Below, piece by piece: positions 9,553 to 19,421 of a stretch of 64,000 nucleotides of DNA. The position numbers were made by a program, and so were the translations under genes. Within the stretch, counting starts at the first letter, position 1. The number at the start of each line of letters is the position of its first letter. Source of the DNA: Tahibacter amnicola. Lineage in GTDB: Bacteria; Pseudomonadota; Gammaproteobacteria; Xanthomonadales; Rhodanobacteraceae. The notes beneath the pieces are model-generated. The model saw only the letters and a program-made list of their open reading frames with translations, was not told the origin of the DNA and searched no databases. The DNA lies in the NCBI RefSeq assembly GCF_025398735.1, contig NZ_CP104694.1, forward strand, positions 4,489,001-4,553,000, written 5' to 3'.

Positions 9553-11589
9553 CTACGGCGACTGGAAGCCGTCGCGGAACAGCAGATCGGAAGGCGGCTG
9601 CAGCAGAACCGGGGCGTCGTAGTAGTCCTGCACGCGGGAGATCCACCAGTAGTCATCCGTCGGCGGCGAACCGACGCCATCAGTGCTCGCACCGACGCCG
9701 GCACCAAAGAGAATCATGCTGACACCCGCATCGCGCGCCTCCTGCATGCGGGAGGGCCAGGTCACCTGGTCTGTTCCAACGACGATGCCGGGGGCAGCGC
9801 CCTCATTGCGGCTGAACCACGTCCGCCGTATTCCGCTGACCTGGAAGGTATCGCCCAGGAAGAAACTCGGCGCCGAATCCTCGTACCGCGTGACGGTATT
9901 GGAAAGATCCGGGAACGGCGCATTGTTTGCGTACGGATTCGGTAGCAACGAACGATTGATGCGACCCACCGGCAGTTGCCACAACACGACCGGCAAGCCG
10001 CTCTGCGCGCGCATGGCGCGAACGAAGGTGAGGTAGTTGAACCAGTGGTCGCTGTGCCAGAACCAGGGCGCCTGCGATGGATCCGTCGCACCGGCAGCCG
10101 CATGGCCAACGGCATCCAGGCCGTATTTGTCGATCGAGATGAAATCGGCACCATGGCTGGCTACGCCGGCCTCCACGTAGTAGCGCGTGATGGCAGCCGC
10201 CTCGTCGTAGATGAGTGGCCGCCCGGCCACCACGCCGACCGCATCGGTCTTGTGCATCAGGCCGTTGCCCGGCACCGTCGTGGTAAACCCGCCCGGCGGC
10301 GAGGCCCACAGGTTGACCTGCCACCCGAACTGCACCTGCGGTGCTGTCTTTGCCACCAGATAGTTGATGGCAGAGACCAGGCCGGTCAGCGTGTTCGGAA
10401 ACACCGGATCGCTTCCTGCGACGAGGATGCCCGCATCATAGGCCGCATGCGTCGCCGCCTGCAGCGTGGCCGGGCGTTGGCCGGACTGCTGCGCCATGTA
10501 ACCGATGAAATCAGGCTCGAACAGAAACCCGACCGTATCATCGGGCGATTCTTCGTTGGCGATGCGCAAAGCCAGCGCGAGATTGCGGAAATACGCCGCC
10601 ATGTACGAAGCGCTTTGCATGTGCGCCAGGTCCAGCGTGTAGTCCTCGCCCGAGTCGGGAATATTGTAAAAAACAAAATAAGGTATAAAACCCAGGCGGC
10701 GACTTTCGCGGATGAAGCTGCGCGCGCGACCACCGGGTTCATTGCTCCAGGTATCCCAGCCAGCGAACGACCCACCGTTCAGATAGATGTAGCGCACATC
10801 GACGCGACGATTGCGGCGGCCGGCGCCGATGTCCCACCAGAAATCCAGGTCGGCCGGCGTATCCTCGCTGACTGAGCCGATGGCCAGGTGCGGCGGCATT
10901 CCCGGTGCCGAAGCGCCCGCGCCAACGGCCACGCCGATCCGGCGCACCGCATTGCCCGCGACCGACTTGAGCAACACCCCTGCCCGCCCGGCAGCAAGTC
11001 CACGCAGCTGCAGCGTCGCTCCGTTGACGATGCGCGCGTCAACCACCGACGGGTTGTTGCTGATGACGGTGAACGTCGCCGACGGATCACCGCCGACACT
11101 GAGCCCGTGGCTGGTCATCGCACCCGCCGCAACATTCACGCGAATCGCGGAAGCCGGCACGCCTGCCAGGCTGATCGCCGCGGCACCGCCGCTGCCGCCG
11201 GCCTCGTCCACGTAGGTCACCGTGCAGGCAGCGCCGTTGAAACGGCAGCCGCTGATGCTGCCGTCCACCAGCTCGCCCGTGCCGCCGAACCCGATGGCCA
11301 CGGTCGTCCCCGGACCGATGGTGCCGTTCCATGACGCGTTGCCCAGCAGCCAGTCGCCGCCGGAAGCACTCAGGGTCACCGCGTTCCATACGCTGGTCAG
11401 CGTCGTACTCGCATGAAACCCCAGCTGCCATTCGGAAACAGCCGCCGCCTGATCGTTGCGCAGGCGGATCTGTCCGTTGTAGCCGCCCGACCAGGACGAA
11501 GTGCGTGCCACCGTGACTTCCACGGCGGCGACGGCGCTACAGAAGAGAAAGCAGGCGGCCACGCCGGCCAGGGCGATCCGGCGTGTCAT
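9553..11589 (-). CDS. Secreted CBM2-like protein with a large putative hydrolase domain
   Basis: 678 residues. A signal peptide (about 1-22) is followed by a cellulose/chitin-binding family 2-like domain (about 23-125; WSGGYNGQIRLRND, tryptophans and a Cys pair), then a Gly/Ala-rich Ig-like linker region (about 130-220). The large C-terminal domain (about 225-655) has alternating beta/alpha pattern and acidic strand ends such as FLFEPDFIGY and ADFISIDKYGLD, which suggests a TIM-barrel hydrolase, but I do not recognise the family. It ends in LLFRDGFQSP, the shared tail. The start overlaps the stop of the upstream GH18 gene as ATGA (11586-11589), so the two are coupled. A role in chitin or cellulose breakdown is inferred from context. 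Confidence 0.75.
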   Translation of the reverse strand: MTRRIALAGVAACFLFCSAVAAVEVTVARTSSWSGGYNGQIRLRNDQAAAVSEWQLGFHASTTLTSVWNAVTLSASGGDWLLGNASWNGTIGPGTTVAIGFGGTGELVDGSISGCRFNGAACTVTYVDEAGGSGGAAAISLAGVPASAIRVNVAAGAMTSHGLSVGGDPSATFTVISNNPSVVDARIVNGATLQLRGLAAGRAGVLLKSVAGNAVRRIGVAVGAGASAPGMPPHLAIGSVSEDTPADLDFWWDIGAGRRNRRVDVRYIYLNGGSFAGWDTWSNEPGGRARSFIRESRRLGFIPYFVFYNIPDSGEDYTLDLAHMQSASYMAAYFRNLALALRIANEESPDDTVGFLFEPDFIGYMAQQSGQRPATLQAATHAAYDAGILVAGSDPVFPNTLTGLVSAINYLVAKTAPQVQFGWQVNLWASPPGGFTTTVPGNGLMHKTDAVGVVAGRPLIYDEAAAITRYYVEAGVASHGADFISIDKYGLDAVGHAAAGATDPSQAPWFWHSDHWFNYLTFVRAMRAQSGLPVVLWQLPVGRINRSLLPNPYANNAPFPDLSNTVTRYEDSAPSFFLGDTFQVSGIRRTWFSRNEGAAPGIVVGTDQVTWPSRMQEARDAGVSMILFGAGVGASTDGVGSPPTDDYWWISRVQDYYDAPVLLQPPSDLLFRDGFQSP

Positions 11590-13337
11590 GGCGCCGCCTG
11601 GAAACCATTGGCGAAGATGCGGTCGGCGACACCGCCGTGCCCGAGTCCTTCGTGCATCGCATTGAGAATGCGGCCGTTATCCGCGTCAATTTCCCAGGCG
11701 AACACACCGGCCAGGTTGCGTGACAGCGCATACTGCGCCTTCGCCCGTGCCGAGCGCGGGCTTTCAAAAGTGACGAGCTTGCCGGCAGAGGCATTCCAGG
11801 CCCACGCGGCCTGCGCGCCGGCGTCGTAGCCCACGCTGTAACCGTTGACGCCCGTGCCCGGGTCGCCGCCGGTGTAGGCCGATTCGATCTGGCGGTAGTC
11901 GAGCACGCCGGGCTCCCAGGTTCCCGGGTTTATGGGACCGGCGCCCGTGCCCGTGAAGGGATTGCCGCCCTGAACCCCGGTCACGCCGTTCCAGCCGCGG
12001 CCGTACATCGCCACGCCCAGCGCAATCTTGCCGGCGGGCACGCCGGCGGCGAGCAGGTTGTCGACCGTCGCGTTGCCGCTGAATCCGCTGACCGGCTCGT
12101 TCGGCACGGCATAGAGGCCGGCCTGGTGTCCGAGTACGCCGTTCCAGCCACCGTAGTAGTCGTAGCTCATTGCAAAGACCAGGTCGAGCTTCTGCCCGGC
12201 TGTGGCGTAGTCCACCGCGCTGATCTTCGCCGGCGCCGCGCCGACGGCAGCCGTCATGAGGTAGGTGCGGCCGGTCTGCGTACCCAGGGTATCCAGTGCG
12301 GCGCGAAGCTCGGTGAGCAGCGCGGAATAGCCCGTCCGGTCCGCTGCGGAGCCCAGCGTCACGTTGGCGCCACCGCCACCGGGATATTCCCAGTCGAGAT
12401 CGACGCCGTCGAAAAAGGTGTAGGTCTGCAGGAATTGCACAACCGAAGCGATGAAGGTCGCGCGCCGGGCCGGATCGTTTGCCAGGTGGTGGAACGGATC
12501 GGAAAGGGTCCAGCCACCGATCGATGGAAGGATCTTCAGCTGCGGACGGGCGGCTTTGAGCCGGATCAGCTGGCCGAAATTGCCGCGGACGGGCGTGTTG
12601 AAGGTATCGCCGGGATAGGACATCTCCAGCGCGGCCCAGCGGTCGTGGATCGTGACGGTGTAATCCTGCTGGTCCGCACATTCCTGCACGAGCGCGTTGT
12701 AGCCCTGCGGATTAGCCTGCTGCAGCGAGGTATTGGGGCCACAGATGGCGATGAACGCGTAAAGCAGGTGCGTGAGGTTCTGCGACGGAATCTTGCGCAC
12801 CGGAAACGCGCGGCCGTACACGCCCCACTCCACAAAGTAGGCGCCGACGACCTTGTTGCTGCTGTTTGTGTAGGGCTGGTTGAACTCCTGCAACGGCGAG
12901 GGCCAGGTCAGGCCGTCATCGCCGCCACCGGAGCTGCCGCTTCCCACCGTCACCGTACGCGGATCGCTCGCCGTGCATTGCTCGGCCTGCCCCGCGCCAT
13001 TGCACAGTTCCACCACCAGTGTCTGCGCGCCGGACTGCGTCACCACCAGGCTGCGGTCCCCCGACTGCGCGCTTTGGCCGTTCGGCGTCAACGTTGCGGT
13101 GTGGACGACAGTGTTGTTGTGGCGAAGCTTCCAGTGATCGCCGTTGGTTCCCCACCACAGGTCCCAATGCAGGGCGAGCGTGGCCTGGCCGTTGGTCAAC
13201 GGCACCGACTCGGGCATCCAGGCGATGGTGGGCTTGGCAGGCGCATCGGCGCACGCCGTCGAGGACACAAGCACCGTCGCTCCGGCAAGCAGCAGGCAGG
13301 CGGCACGGCGTGGCAGGGCGAGGCGATCAATCGACAT
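11586..13337 (-). CDS. Secreted GH18 chitinase, first gene of the chitin operon
   Basis: 583 residues from ATG 13337, chosen because it begins a good signal peptide (MSIDRLALPRRAACLLLAG); the frame is open upstream to 13418 without adding a sensible N-terminus. A beta-sandwich region rich in W, N and G (about 32-130, WDLWWGTNGDHWKL) resembles a chitin-binding or Ig-like module. The GH18 barrel (about 160-560) carries an intact FFDGVDLDWEYPGG motif, with Glu317 as acid/base and Asp310, Asp313 and Asp315 present. It ends RIFANGFQAAP, the shared C-terminal tail. Translation is coupled to the CBM2 protein by an ATGA overlap. Confidence 0.88.
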   Translation of the reverse strand: MSIDRLALPRRAACLLLAGATVLVSSTACADAPAKPTIAWMPESVPLTNGQATLALHWDLWWGTNGDHWKLRHNNTVVHTATLTPNGQSAQSGDRSLVVTQSGAQTLVVELCNGAGQAEQCTASDPRTVTVGSGSSGGGDDGLTWPSPLQEFNQPYTNSSNKVVGAYFVEWGVYGRAFPVRKIPSQNLTHLLYAFIAICGPNTSLQQANPQGYNALVQECADQQDYTVTIHDRWAALEMSYPGDTFNTPVRGNFGQLIRLKAARPQLKILPSIGGWTLSDPFHHLANDPARRATFIASVVQFLQTYTFFDGVDLDWEYPGGGGANVTLGSAADRTGYSALLTELRAALDTLGTQTGRTYLMTAAVGAAPAKISAVDYATAGQKLDLVFAMSYDYYGGWNGVLGHQAGLYAVPNEPVSGFSGNATVDNLLAAGVPAGKIALGVAMYGRGWNGVTGVQGGNPFTGTGAGPINPGTWEPGVLDYRQIESAYTGGDPGTGVNGYSVGYDAGAQAAWAWNASAGKLVTFESPRSARAKAQYALSRNLAGVFAWEIDADNGRILNAMHEGLGHGGVADRIFANGFQAAP

Positions 13338-14046
13338 GGTGGCTTCCCAGGGGGGCAGGAGAAACAAGGCCGCAGCACGCAGGTACTGGCGCAGCGGAAT
13401 GGGATCCGGTGGTGGCACGGTCCGGCGCGCGGGCGCAGCGGCGGCGAAGGCGCGGGCCCGGGTTTCGTTCGTGGCGTGCCCGGCGGGCGTGCAGCACCCG
13501 TCGGCAAGACCGCTGTCGCTGCGTCATTCCACCCTCCCCGACGGAATCGCTGGACAAACTGGGCTCCCCAGCCCGGCGCGAACCATTAACCGGATCTGAC
13601 AACGTTGTCAAATACACGTCGGAAATGTCCGATCCGGCGGCCTGTACACACCGCATGGCGTGCTGACCACCGAGACAATTGTCAGATTCCGGCGCAGCGG
13701 CAGTATCCAGATCCAAGGCGTGGCTTCAGTGACTGGAGTCACAGGGAATGACAACGTTTCCCGAGGCCATTGCCTGCCAACCACCGGGCGCTGTTCGCGC
13801 ACGCATATCCGGCCTGCCACGAGTCCGGCGGCCCGGCGTTCAAAGGTGCGTGCCAGACACACCGGGAAATCCGGGACCTGCGGCCGAGTGGCCTAGCGCG
13901 GTGAACGTCACGCCTCCATTCGCAAGGACCGGTAGGGGGAAAGCCGTCTGGCCCCGTTGTAGGGCGGACGGCTGTGTAGAAGTGTCACAGGATCATCCAC
14001 GCAGTCGCATATACCTTAATCTGCCTGTACCACTTGGATTCCGCCC
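13338..14046. promoter_or_regulatory. Control region between the chitin operon and the MocR-type regulator
   Basis: No convincing gene lies in these 709 bases. They hold three symmetric sites: the perfect 14-bp palindrome TGACAACGTTGTCA (13597-13610), GACAATTGTC (13674-13683), and the inverted repeat GTGACT-gg-AGTCAC (13729-13742). A half copy, TGACAACGTT, lies at about 13750-13759. The central CG and flanking TGACA/TGTCA of the first are the style of LacI-family operators, such as those of N-acetylglucosamine regulators in related bacteria. The regulator itself is not in the window. Control of the minus-strand chitinase operon is inferred from position. Confidence 0.5.
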
Positions 14047-15533
14047 ATGGCCAAACGAGCCACTTCGTTCGCGTTGATGCTTACCCCCGCCCGGTTGGCG
14101 TTCCGGCGTATCGCTGGCTCTACGACACGGTCAAGCAGCAGATTCTCGACGGCCGCCTGACGCCTGGCGCACGCCTGCCGGGTACACGCGACATCGCCGC
14201 CCACTACGGGCTTTCGCGGGGAACCATCGTCAGCGCTTTCGAACAGCTGACGCAGGAGGGCTATCTGGAAGGTAGCGTCGGCTCTGGCACCTACGTCAGC
14301 AAGTCGCTGCCGCAGGAGCCGCTCAACGCCGAACGCGCCGGCGATTCGGTGGAGACACTGGCGCAGCGACGAAACCTGTCGCCGTACGCACGACAGGTAA
14401 AACCCTTCTTTCATCTCGATCCGCGCGCACCGCGCAGTTTCCGGCCTCACCTGCCGGCGATGGATCTGTTTCCGATCGGGCAGTGGGCGCAGATCGCTGC
14501 CCGCCGTATCCGCAGTTACACCGTGACGCAGATGGTCGGCTGCGACGCGATGGGGTATGGGCCACTGCGCGAGGCGATTGCCAACTACCTGCGTACGGCG
14601 CGCGGCGTGCGCTGCGAAGCGCACCAGGTTGTCATCGTCTCGGGCACGCAGGAAGCGCTTGACATCATTTCCCGCCTCTACCTCAACGCGAACGATCGCG
14701 TGGCGATGGAGGATCCGGGCTATCCCGGCGCAGCACGTGTGTTCGAATCGCACGGCGCGCAGGTCTGTCCGATTCCCGTAGACGAGGACGGCATGGCATT
14801 TACGCCCGCCCTTCTGCGCGGTGCCCGCCTGGCCTACGTCACGCCGGCACACCAGTTCCCCACGGGCGTCGCGATGAGCCTTTCGCGGCGACTGGACCTG
14901 CTGGAGTGGGCACGTACCAATCACGCGCTGGTTTTCGAGGACGATTACGACAGCGAATACCGCTACAGCGGACGCCCCATCCCTGCCCTGCAGGGACTGG
15001 ATCGCCACGGCGTCGTCATCCACGCCGCCAGTTTCAGCAAGGTGCTGTTCCCGTCTCTGCGCCTGGGCTACTTCGTCGTACCACCCGACATGGTGGACCA
15101 GGTCGCCGCTGCTAAGGGCGTGACGATGCGGCACGCACCACTGCTGGAACAGCTGGTGCTCGCCGAATTCATTGCCGAAGGCCATTTCGCACGGCACATC
15201 CGGCGCATGCGTGACGTGTACTCGGAGCGCCTGGGCATCCTGGCCGAAAACGCGCGCTCCCATCTGTCCGGGCTGCTGGACCTTTCCACGATCGAAGCCG
15301 GCCTGCAGACGATCGGTTGGCTTCGTCCGGGGCTGGCCGAAGCGGATGCCTGCGCCGCTGCACAGGCCCGCGGCATCGAAGTGACGCCACTGGGACGCTA
15401 CACGCGTGGCCCGGTGCGCCGGAATGGGCTCATGCTGGGTTTTGCCGCCATTGACGCGAATGAGATCCGCCGCGGCACGATCGAACTGGCAATGGCGCTG
15501 GAAGGCGCCCAGCGACGACTGGCCGTCGCCTGA
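14047..15533 (+). CDS. MocR/PdxR-family regulator (GntR wHTH plus aminotransferase domain), probable frameshift near start
   Basis: The body has a GntR-type winged helix (about 12-80; GARLPGTRDIAAHYGLSRGT) and a fold-type I aminotransferase-like domain (about 125-495) with the PLP-lysine segment ASFSKVLFPSLRLG. As written, the body frame has only a TTG start at 14034. In the next frame an ATG at 14047 gives MAKRATSFALMLTP, and one extra C in the CCCCC run at 14084-14088 joins it directly to RPVGVPAYRWLYD. I take 14047 as the true start and the break as a one-base deletion, probably a sequencing artefact. MocR proteins often control PLP or amino-acid genes. The target here is unknown; the chitin operon lies divergently 0.7 kb away. 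Confidence 0.8.
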
Positions 15534-15543
15534 TCCCGCCGCG

Positions 15544-15570
15544 CGGCAGCCGGCACTGGGCCGGCTGCCG
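15544..15570. terminator. Bidirectional terminator hairpin
   Basis: Perfect 11-bp inverted repeat (arms 15544-15554 and 15560-15570, five-base loop) between the convergent MocR-type gene (ends 15533) and subtilase gene (ends 15583). Confidence 0.6.
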
Positions 15571-15582
15571 CTGACAGCGTTG

Positions 15583-18500
15583 TTACTGACACATAAACAG
15601 CGAGGGTTCGAATCCGTCGAAGAACAGCCTGTCCGGATTGCCGATGCGCACTTCATCCAGGAAGAAACCGGCGAAGGTCACGCCACCGTCGGATGCCAGG
15701 CGCCAGCGGATCTTGACGTTCTGGCCGGCGTAGCTCGACAGGTCGACCGTAAACGGCTTGAACACGGCGGTCGCGGTGCCATTGTTCGGATCCGCGTTGG
15801 AACCGGCGGTCGAGACACCCGCAAACGCACCGTGCGAGCCGGCGTAGCCGCACGCATTGCCCGTGTTGGTGAAGGTCGTCGGATAACCACCGGCCGGCGG
15901 CAGGTCAGACCAGTTCGTGCCACCGTCGGTCGAGATTTCCATCACCGCGCCGTCGTACTGCCATTCCAGGTTGTACTTGGCCTGGAAGCTCAGCTGGGCA
16001 CCGGCCGGCAGCGTCATCGCCGGTGTTTCGATGCTGGCGCAGACCGCGTCCGGATAACTCTGGCCATCCTTGCCGCTGTGGTAGCTGTAGGTGCTGCCGG
16101 CGGCGGCGGTGGTGTTGGTGATCTGCCAGGGCGTCTGCATCGTCATGTACGCGCGCTGGTCGCCCGCCGAATCGTAGAAGGAGTTCGGATCCGGCCCGGT
16201 CGCGCCGGTGGGCGTCACCGGAATGGTCCGCGACTGCTGCGGGGTGGTCGTATTGCCCAGGTCGTCCGTTGCGGCGACGCGGTAGTAATACGTCGTGCCG
16301 CTGGTGACGGTCGTGTCGTCGTAGGTCAGCACCGAGAGATTGCTGGCTACTGTCGTCGCGCCGGTCATGTACGGATTGGTCGCACGCTGGATCGAGTAGG
16401 TCACGCCGGTCGCCAACGGGCAGGTCGCCGAGCCGGCCGGCCAGTCCAGGTCGACCTTGCAGGTCGCGTTGGTGCCCACCGCCGTCAACGTGGTGCCGTC
16501 AAACTGCGGCCGCAACGTGCAGGTGTCGGCCGAGACGACGTCCACGCAGCCGGAGATCGCGCCTTCCACGTCACCGCCGACGCCACGCACCTTGTAGGCG
16601 TAGCCAGTGCCGCCCTGCGTCTTGTCATCGACCAGCGGTGATGCCGCGCCGGTGGCGACCATGCGGAAGTCGCCGGCGGACGCACTGGCACAGGTACCGT
16701 TGGCGCGATACAGCTGGAAGCCCTGCGGCGCCGAACCGGTGAAGCTGACGCCAACGCCACTGGTGTTGTTGCTGGCGATGGCCAGGCCTGTCGGTGCCGC
16801 TGGCGCTACCGGATCAGGCAGGGCAAACGCACCGGAAACCGCTACCGCGTAACCCTGGTAGTCCGTTTCCGGACGCCCGTTTCCGGGAACGGCCGTACCC
16901 TTCACGCGTACCGTGTAGGAGCCCGCCGCCGGCGCATTCAGGCGTACCTGCTCGACCGTGTTGAGCGCGTCGGCCGTGCCGCCCGTCGTCGAGACGCCCA
17001 GGGCGAACACGTTGCCCTTGTAGATCTGCGCGGTCGGACCTTCCACTTCCAGGTCAAGGTTGTTGACAAGGGTCGAGCCGGCGCCCGGCGCACCTTCCGG
17101 ATCAAACCAGGCCAGGGTGACGCGCAGTTCCGCACCCGCCGCCACGTTGGCGATCGTGTAGGAGTGAACGTCGGTCGTCTTCAGGCCTGCGGCGTTGGGC
17201 CGCTCGAACAGGCGCAGCCGGCGCGTGTCGTCGCTGCTGCCTGCCGGCGTGGCGAACCACAGATTGGAATCGAGCCAGGCGCGGCCCCAGCCGTAGTTGT
17301 TGTCCGGCCAGGTCGTGGTCGCCAGCGGGTTGGTGCCATTGACCATGACCGCCTTGAGCACGGCGCCGCTCGGATTGAAGGTATCGGCCGCTGTCTTGCT
17401 GCCGCGCGGATAGAAACCATCCTGGAAGAACTGGCGCACCAGCGCTGCGCTGCCCGCGATCGCCGGCGTGGCCATCGACGTGCCCGTCTTGGTGGTCACC
17501 GCCGCATCCTCGGCCGTGGTGCCGTTGTTGGTATCGGCGGCAGCGGAAACAACCGACACGGCAGGCGCGACGATGTCGGGCTTCAGACGTCCATCCGCAG
17601 CGGGACCGCGGCTGGAAGATCCATACATCGAAGTGCTGCCGGCGTGGGCCGTACCGCCCACGGTCAGGGAATTCTTCGCCGTACCGGGCGATCCCAGGGT
17701 GGACGCGCCCGGGCCGTCGTTACCCGCAGCCACGACAAACAGGAACTCATCGTGCGTGTTGGTGAAATAGTCCACATCCGCCGCAGTGGAGTCGTAGGCA
17801 CCGGTATTGCCGCCGCCCCAGCTGTTGGTGTGGATACGCACGGTGGCGTTGTAGGCCTGCTGCAACGTGCCGACCAGATTGTTCAGACCGGTCAGGCTGC
17901 TGCCGGAGCCGATGTCCTGAACCAGGATCTGTGCATTGGGCGCATTGCCGTCGGCCAGGTCGTGGCCTGCAGTCGTCGGCGTCGAGGCGGTATAGGTCGC
18001 CGTGAAGGTACCGGCAGCGTCGCCCGCCACCGTACCGGCAACGTGAGTGCCATGGCCGCTGGTGTAGTCGTAGGACGTCGCGCCGGGCTGCACCCAATAG
18101 CCAAACACCTTGCGCGTGGGGTACTGCGTTCCGGGCGTGGGCAGCGAAGGCGACTCGGCGTCGGTAATCGCCACCACCGGGCCCGAGCCCTTGTCGAGGG
18201 TGGTGAACCAGGCTTCGTTACGGTCCAGGCCCGTATCGGCGACGGAAACGATCTGGTTCGTACCGAGGATGCCGTGGGCCCAGATCGGGGTGTTACCGCA
18301 GATGGTGCCACTTCCCGGGCAGGTGCCGGTGAAATTGCCCTGCAGCGTGCCGGGATCGCCCGAATTCTTGGTCGTCGGCGCGTTGTAGCGCTCAATCCAG
18401 GCGAGGTCGTCAATGGCGGCGGCAATTCCCAGGAACTCATCCAGACGCGACTGCGGCACCATCACGCGTACGCGGTCGCCGTGTTCGAAATTCTCGTTCT

Positions 18501-19077
18501 GGTTGGTGATCACCGCGGCCGGGAACTGCTTGCCCAGTGCATTGATGACCACGCTCGAAGACGCTTCGCGGAACGTCATCAGCTGCAGCTCGACCAGCGA
18601 CTCATCCGCCGCTGGCGCGTGAGCCCGGTTGGCGACCCACAGGGCCGGGTCCACCTTCATGCCACGAACCATCGGGCCGGCCCAGCGCACGCCGGGAATG
18701 GCACGGATGCCGGCGACGGTCGCGCCATTCAACCGTACCTGGTAGGTGTTGCTCGGCAGGTAGCCGACGATGACGACGCCCAGTTTCTTCAGGCCGTCGC
18801 GCACGGGCAATGCCTTGCTGGCATTGAACTGGACGATCACATACTGGGCGCTCGGAATGCTTTCCACACCCGCGCCACTGAAGTCCATCTGCTGGGTCAA
18901 GGGGTCGAACGCGCCTGCACGCAGCACGATCAGTCGCGGGTCCTGCACCGCCTCGGCAATGGCCTGCGGCGTCGGCTGACTGGCGTACACCACCGAAAGG
19001 GCTTCAGCGGCGGAAAGATCGGCAAGGGCAATACTGAGTGCGGCGGCCAACGCCGACCGTCGAAGCAAGTGCTGCAT
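15583..19077 (-). CDS. Secreted subtilisin-like serine protease (S8) with C-terminal Fn3/jelly-roll regions
   Basis: 1164 residues from ATG 19077, which has a gaggag site 9-10 bases upstream and begins a signal peptide; an open extension to 19386 has no such features. A propeptide-like region precedes the S8 domain (about 265-650), whose triad is Asp281 (VADTGLD), His342 (GHGTHVAG) and Ser534 (GTSMATP), with oxyanion Asn453 (AAGNDGPG). A P/C-terminal beta domain follows, then Fn3-like stretches (about 760-975) and a concanavalin-like or MAM-like domain with ALSFQAKYNLEW-type strands near the end. The protein ends DRLFFDGFEPSLFMCQ, a version of the shared secreted-protein tail. It stands alone between a terminator and a divergent pseudouridine synthase gene. 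Confidence 0.9.
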   Translation of the reverse strand: MQHLLRRSALAAALSIALADLSAAEALSVVYASQPTPQAIAEAVQDPRLIVLRAGAFDPLTQQMDFSGAGVESIPSAQYVIVQFNASKALPVRDGLKKLGVVIVGYLPSNTYQVRLNGATVAGIRAIPGVRWAGPMVRGMKVDPALWVANRAHAPAADESLVELQLMTFREASSSVVINALGKQFPAAVITNQNENFEHGDRVRVMVPQSRLDEFLGIAAAIDDLAWIERYNAPTTKNSGDPGTLQGNFTGTCPGSGTICGNTPIWAHGILGTNQIVSVADTGLDRNEAWFTTLDKGSGPVVAITDAESPSLPTPGTQYPTRKVFGYWVQPGATSYDYTSGHGTHVAGTVAGDAAGTFTATYTASTPTTAGHDLADGNAPNAQILVQDIGSGSSLTGLNNLVGTLQQAYNATVRIHTNSWGGGNTGAYDSTAADVDYFTNTHDEFLFVVAAGNDGPGASTLGSPGTAKNSLTVGGTAHAGSTSMYGSSSRGPAADGRLKPDIVAPAVSVVSAAADTNNGTTAEDAAVTTKTGTSMATPAIAGSAALVRQFFQDGFYPRGSKTAADTFNPSGAVLKAVMVNGTNPLATTTWPDNNYGWGRAWLDSNLWFATPAGSSDDTRRLRLFERPNAAGLKTTDVHSYTIANVAAGAELRVTLAWFDPEGAPGAGSTLVNNLDLEVEGPTAQIYKGNVFALGVSTTGGTADALNTVEQVRLNAPAAGSYTVRVKGTAVPGNGRPETDYQGYAVAVSGAFALPDPVAPAAPTGLAIASNNTSGVGVSFTGSAPQGFQLYRANGTCASASAGDFRMVATGAASPLVDDKTQGGTGYAYKVRGVGGDVEGAISGCVDVVSADTCTLRPQFDGTTLTAVGTNATCKVDLDWPAGSATCPLATGVTYSIQRATNPYMTGATTVASNLSVLTYDDTTVTSGTTYYYRVAATDDLGNTTTPQQSRTIPVTPTGATGPDPNSFYDSAGDQRAYMTMQTPWQITNTTAAAGSTYSYHSGKDGQSYPDAVCASIETPAMTLPAGAQLSFQAKYNLEWQYDGAVMEISTDGGTNWSDLPPAGGYPTTFTNTGNACGYAGSHGAFAGVSTAGSNADPNNGTATAVFKPFTVDLSSYAGQNVKIRWRLASDGGVTFAGFFLDEVRIGNPDRLFFDGFEPSLFMCQ

Positions 19078-19421
19078 ACGGACGAAACTCCTCAGGGTGG
19101 GTGAGGTTCGATCCCTTGAACAGCAATATGCGATCTCCCCAACCGCATACCCGGCCTCCGCCGTCCGGCGACGATATACCATCCGCAGCGTCCGCGTCGC
19201 GTCATCATGGGATGGAAGGCGTATGGACGATGTCTGGCGGGTCGCCGGTCGCACACGCCAGAAGGTACACAGGCGGATTCGCTGCACTGCAGCACAGCGG
19301 CGCTGGATCCGGCCAGGCAGGCACCACGAATGCGGCGTCTGCATGTCGAGTCGCCGCGCCCGATTGCGTGGCCAAAGCCGCGGCACGCTGCTATCGTCGC
19401 CGCTTTTCCGTGCGCCCAGAC
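19078..19421. promoter_or_regulatory. Intergenic region between divergent genes
   Basis: 344 bases upstream of both the subtilase (minus) and the pseudouridine synthase (plus). It must hold both promoters. I see no strong palindrome or RNA structure. Confidence 0.4.

Noticed and set aside
12126..13589. A 487-codon plus-strand frame opposite the first chitinase
   Set aside because: Antisense shadow; no recognisable domain and the GH18 motif is on the other strand.
17164..19104. A 646-codon plus-strand frame opposite the subtilase gene
   Set aside because: It has no ribosome site or domain, and its composition is that of an antisense shadow of a GC-rich gene; the minus-strand protease has a full triad.
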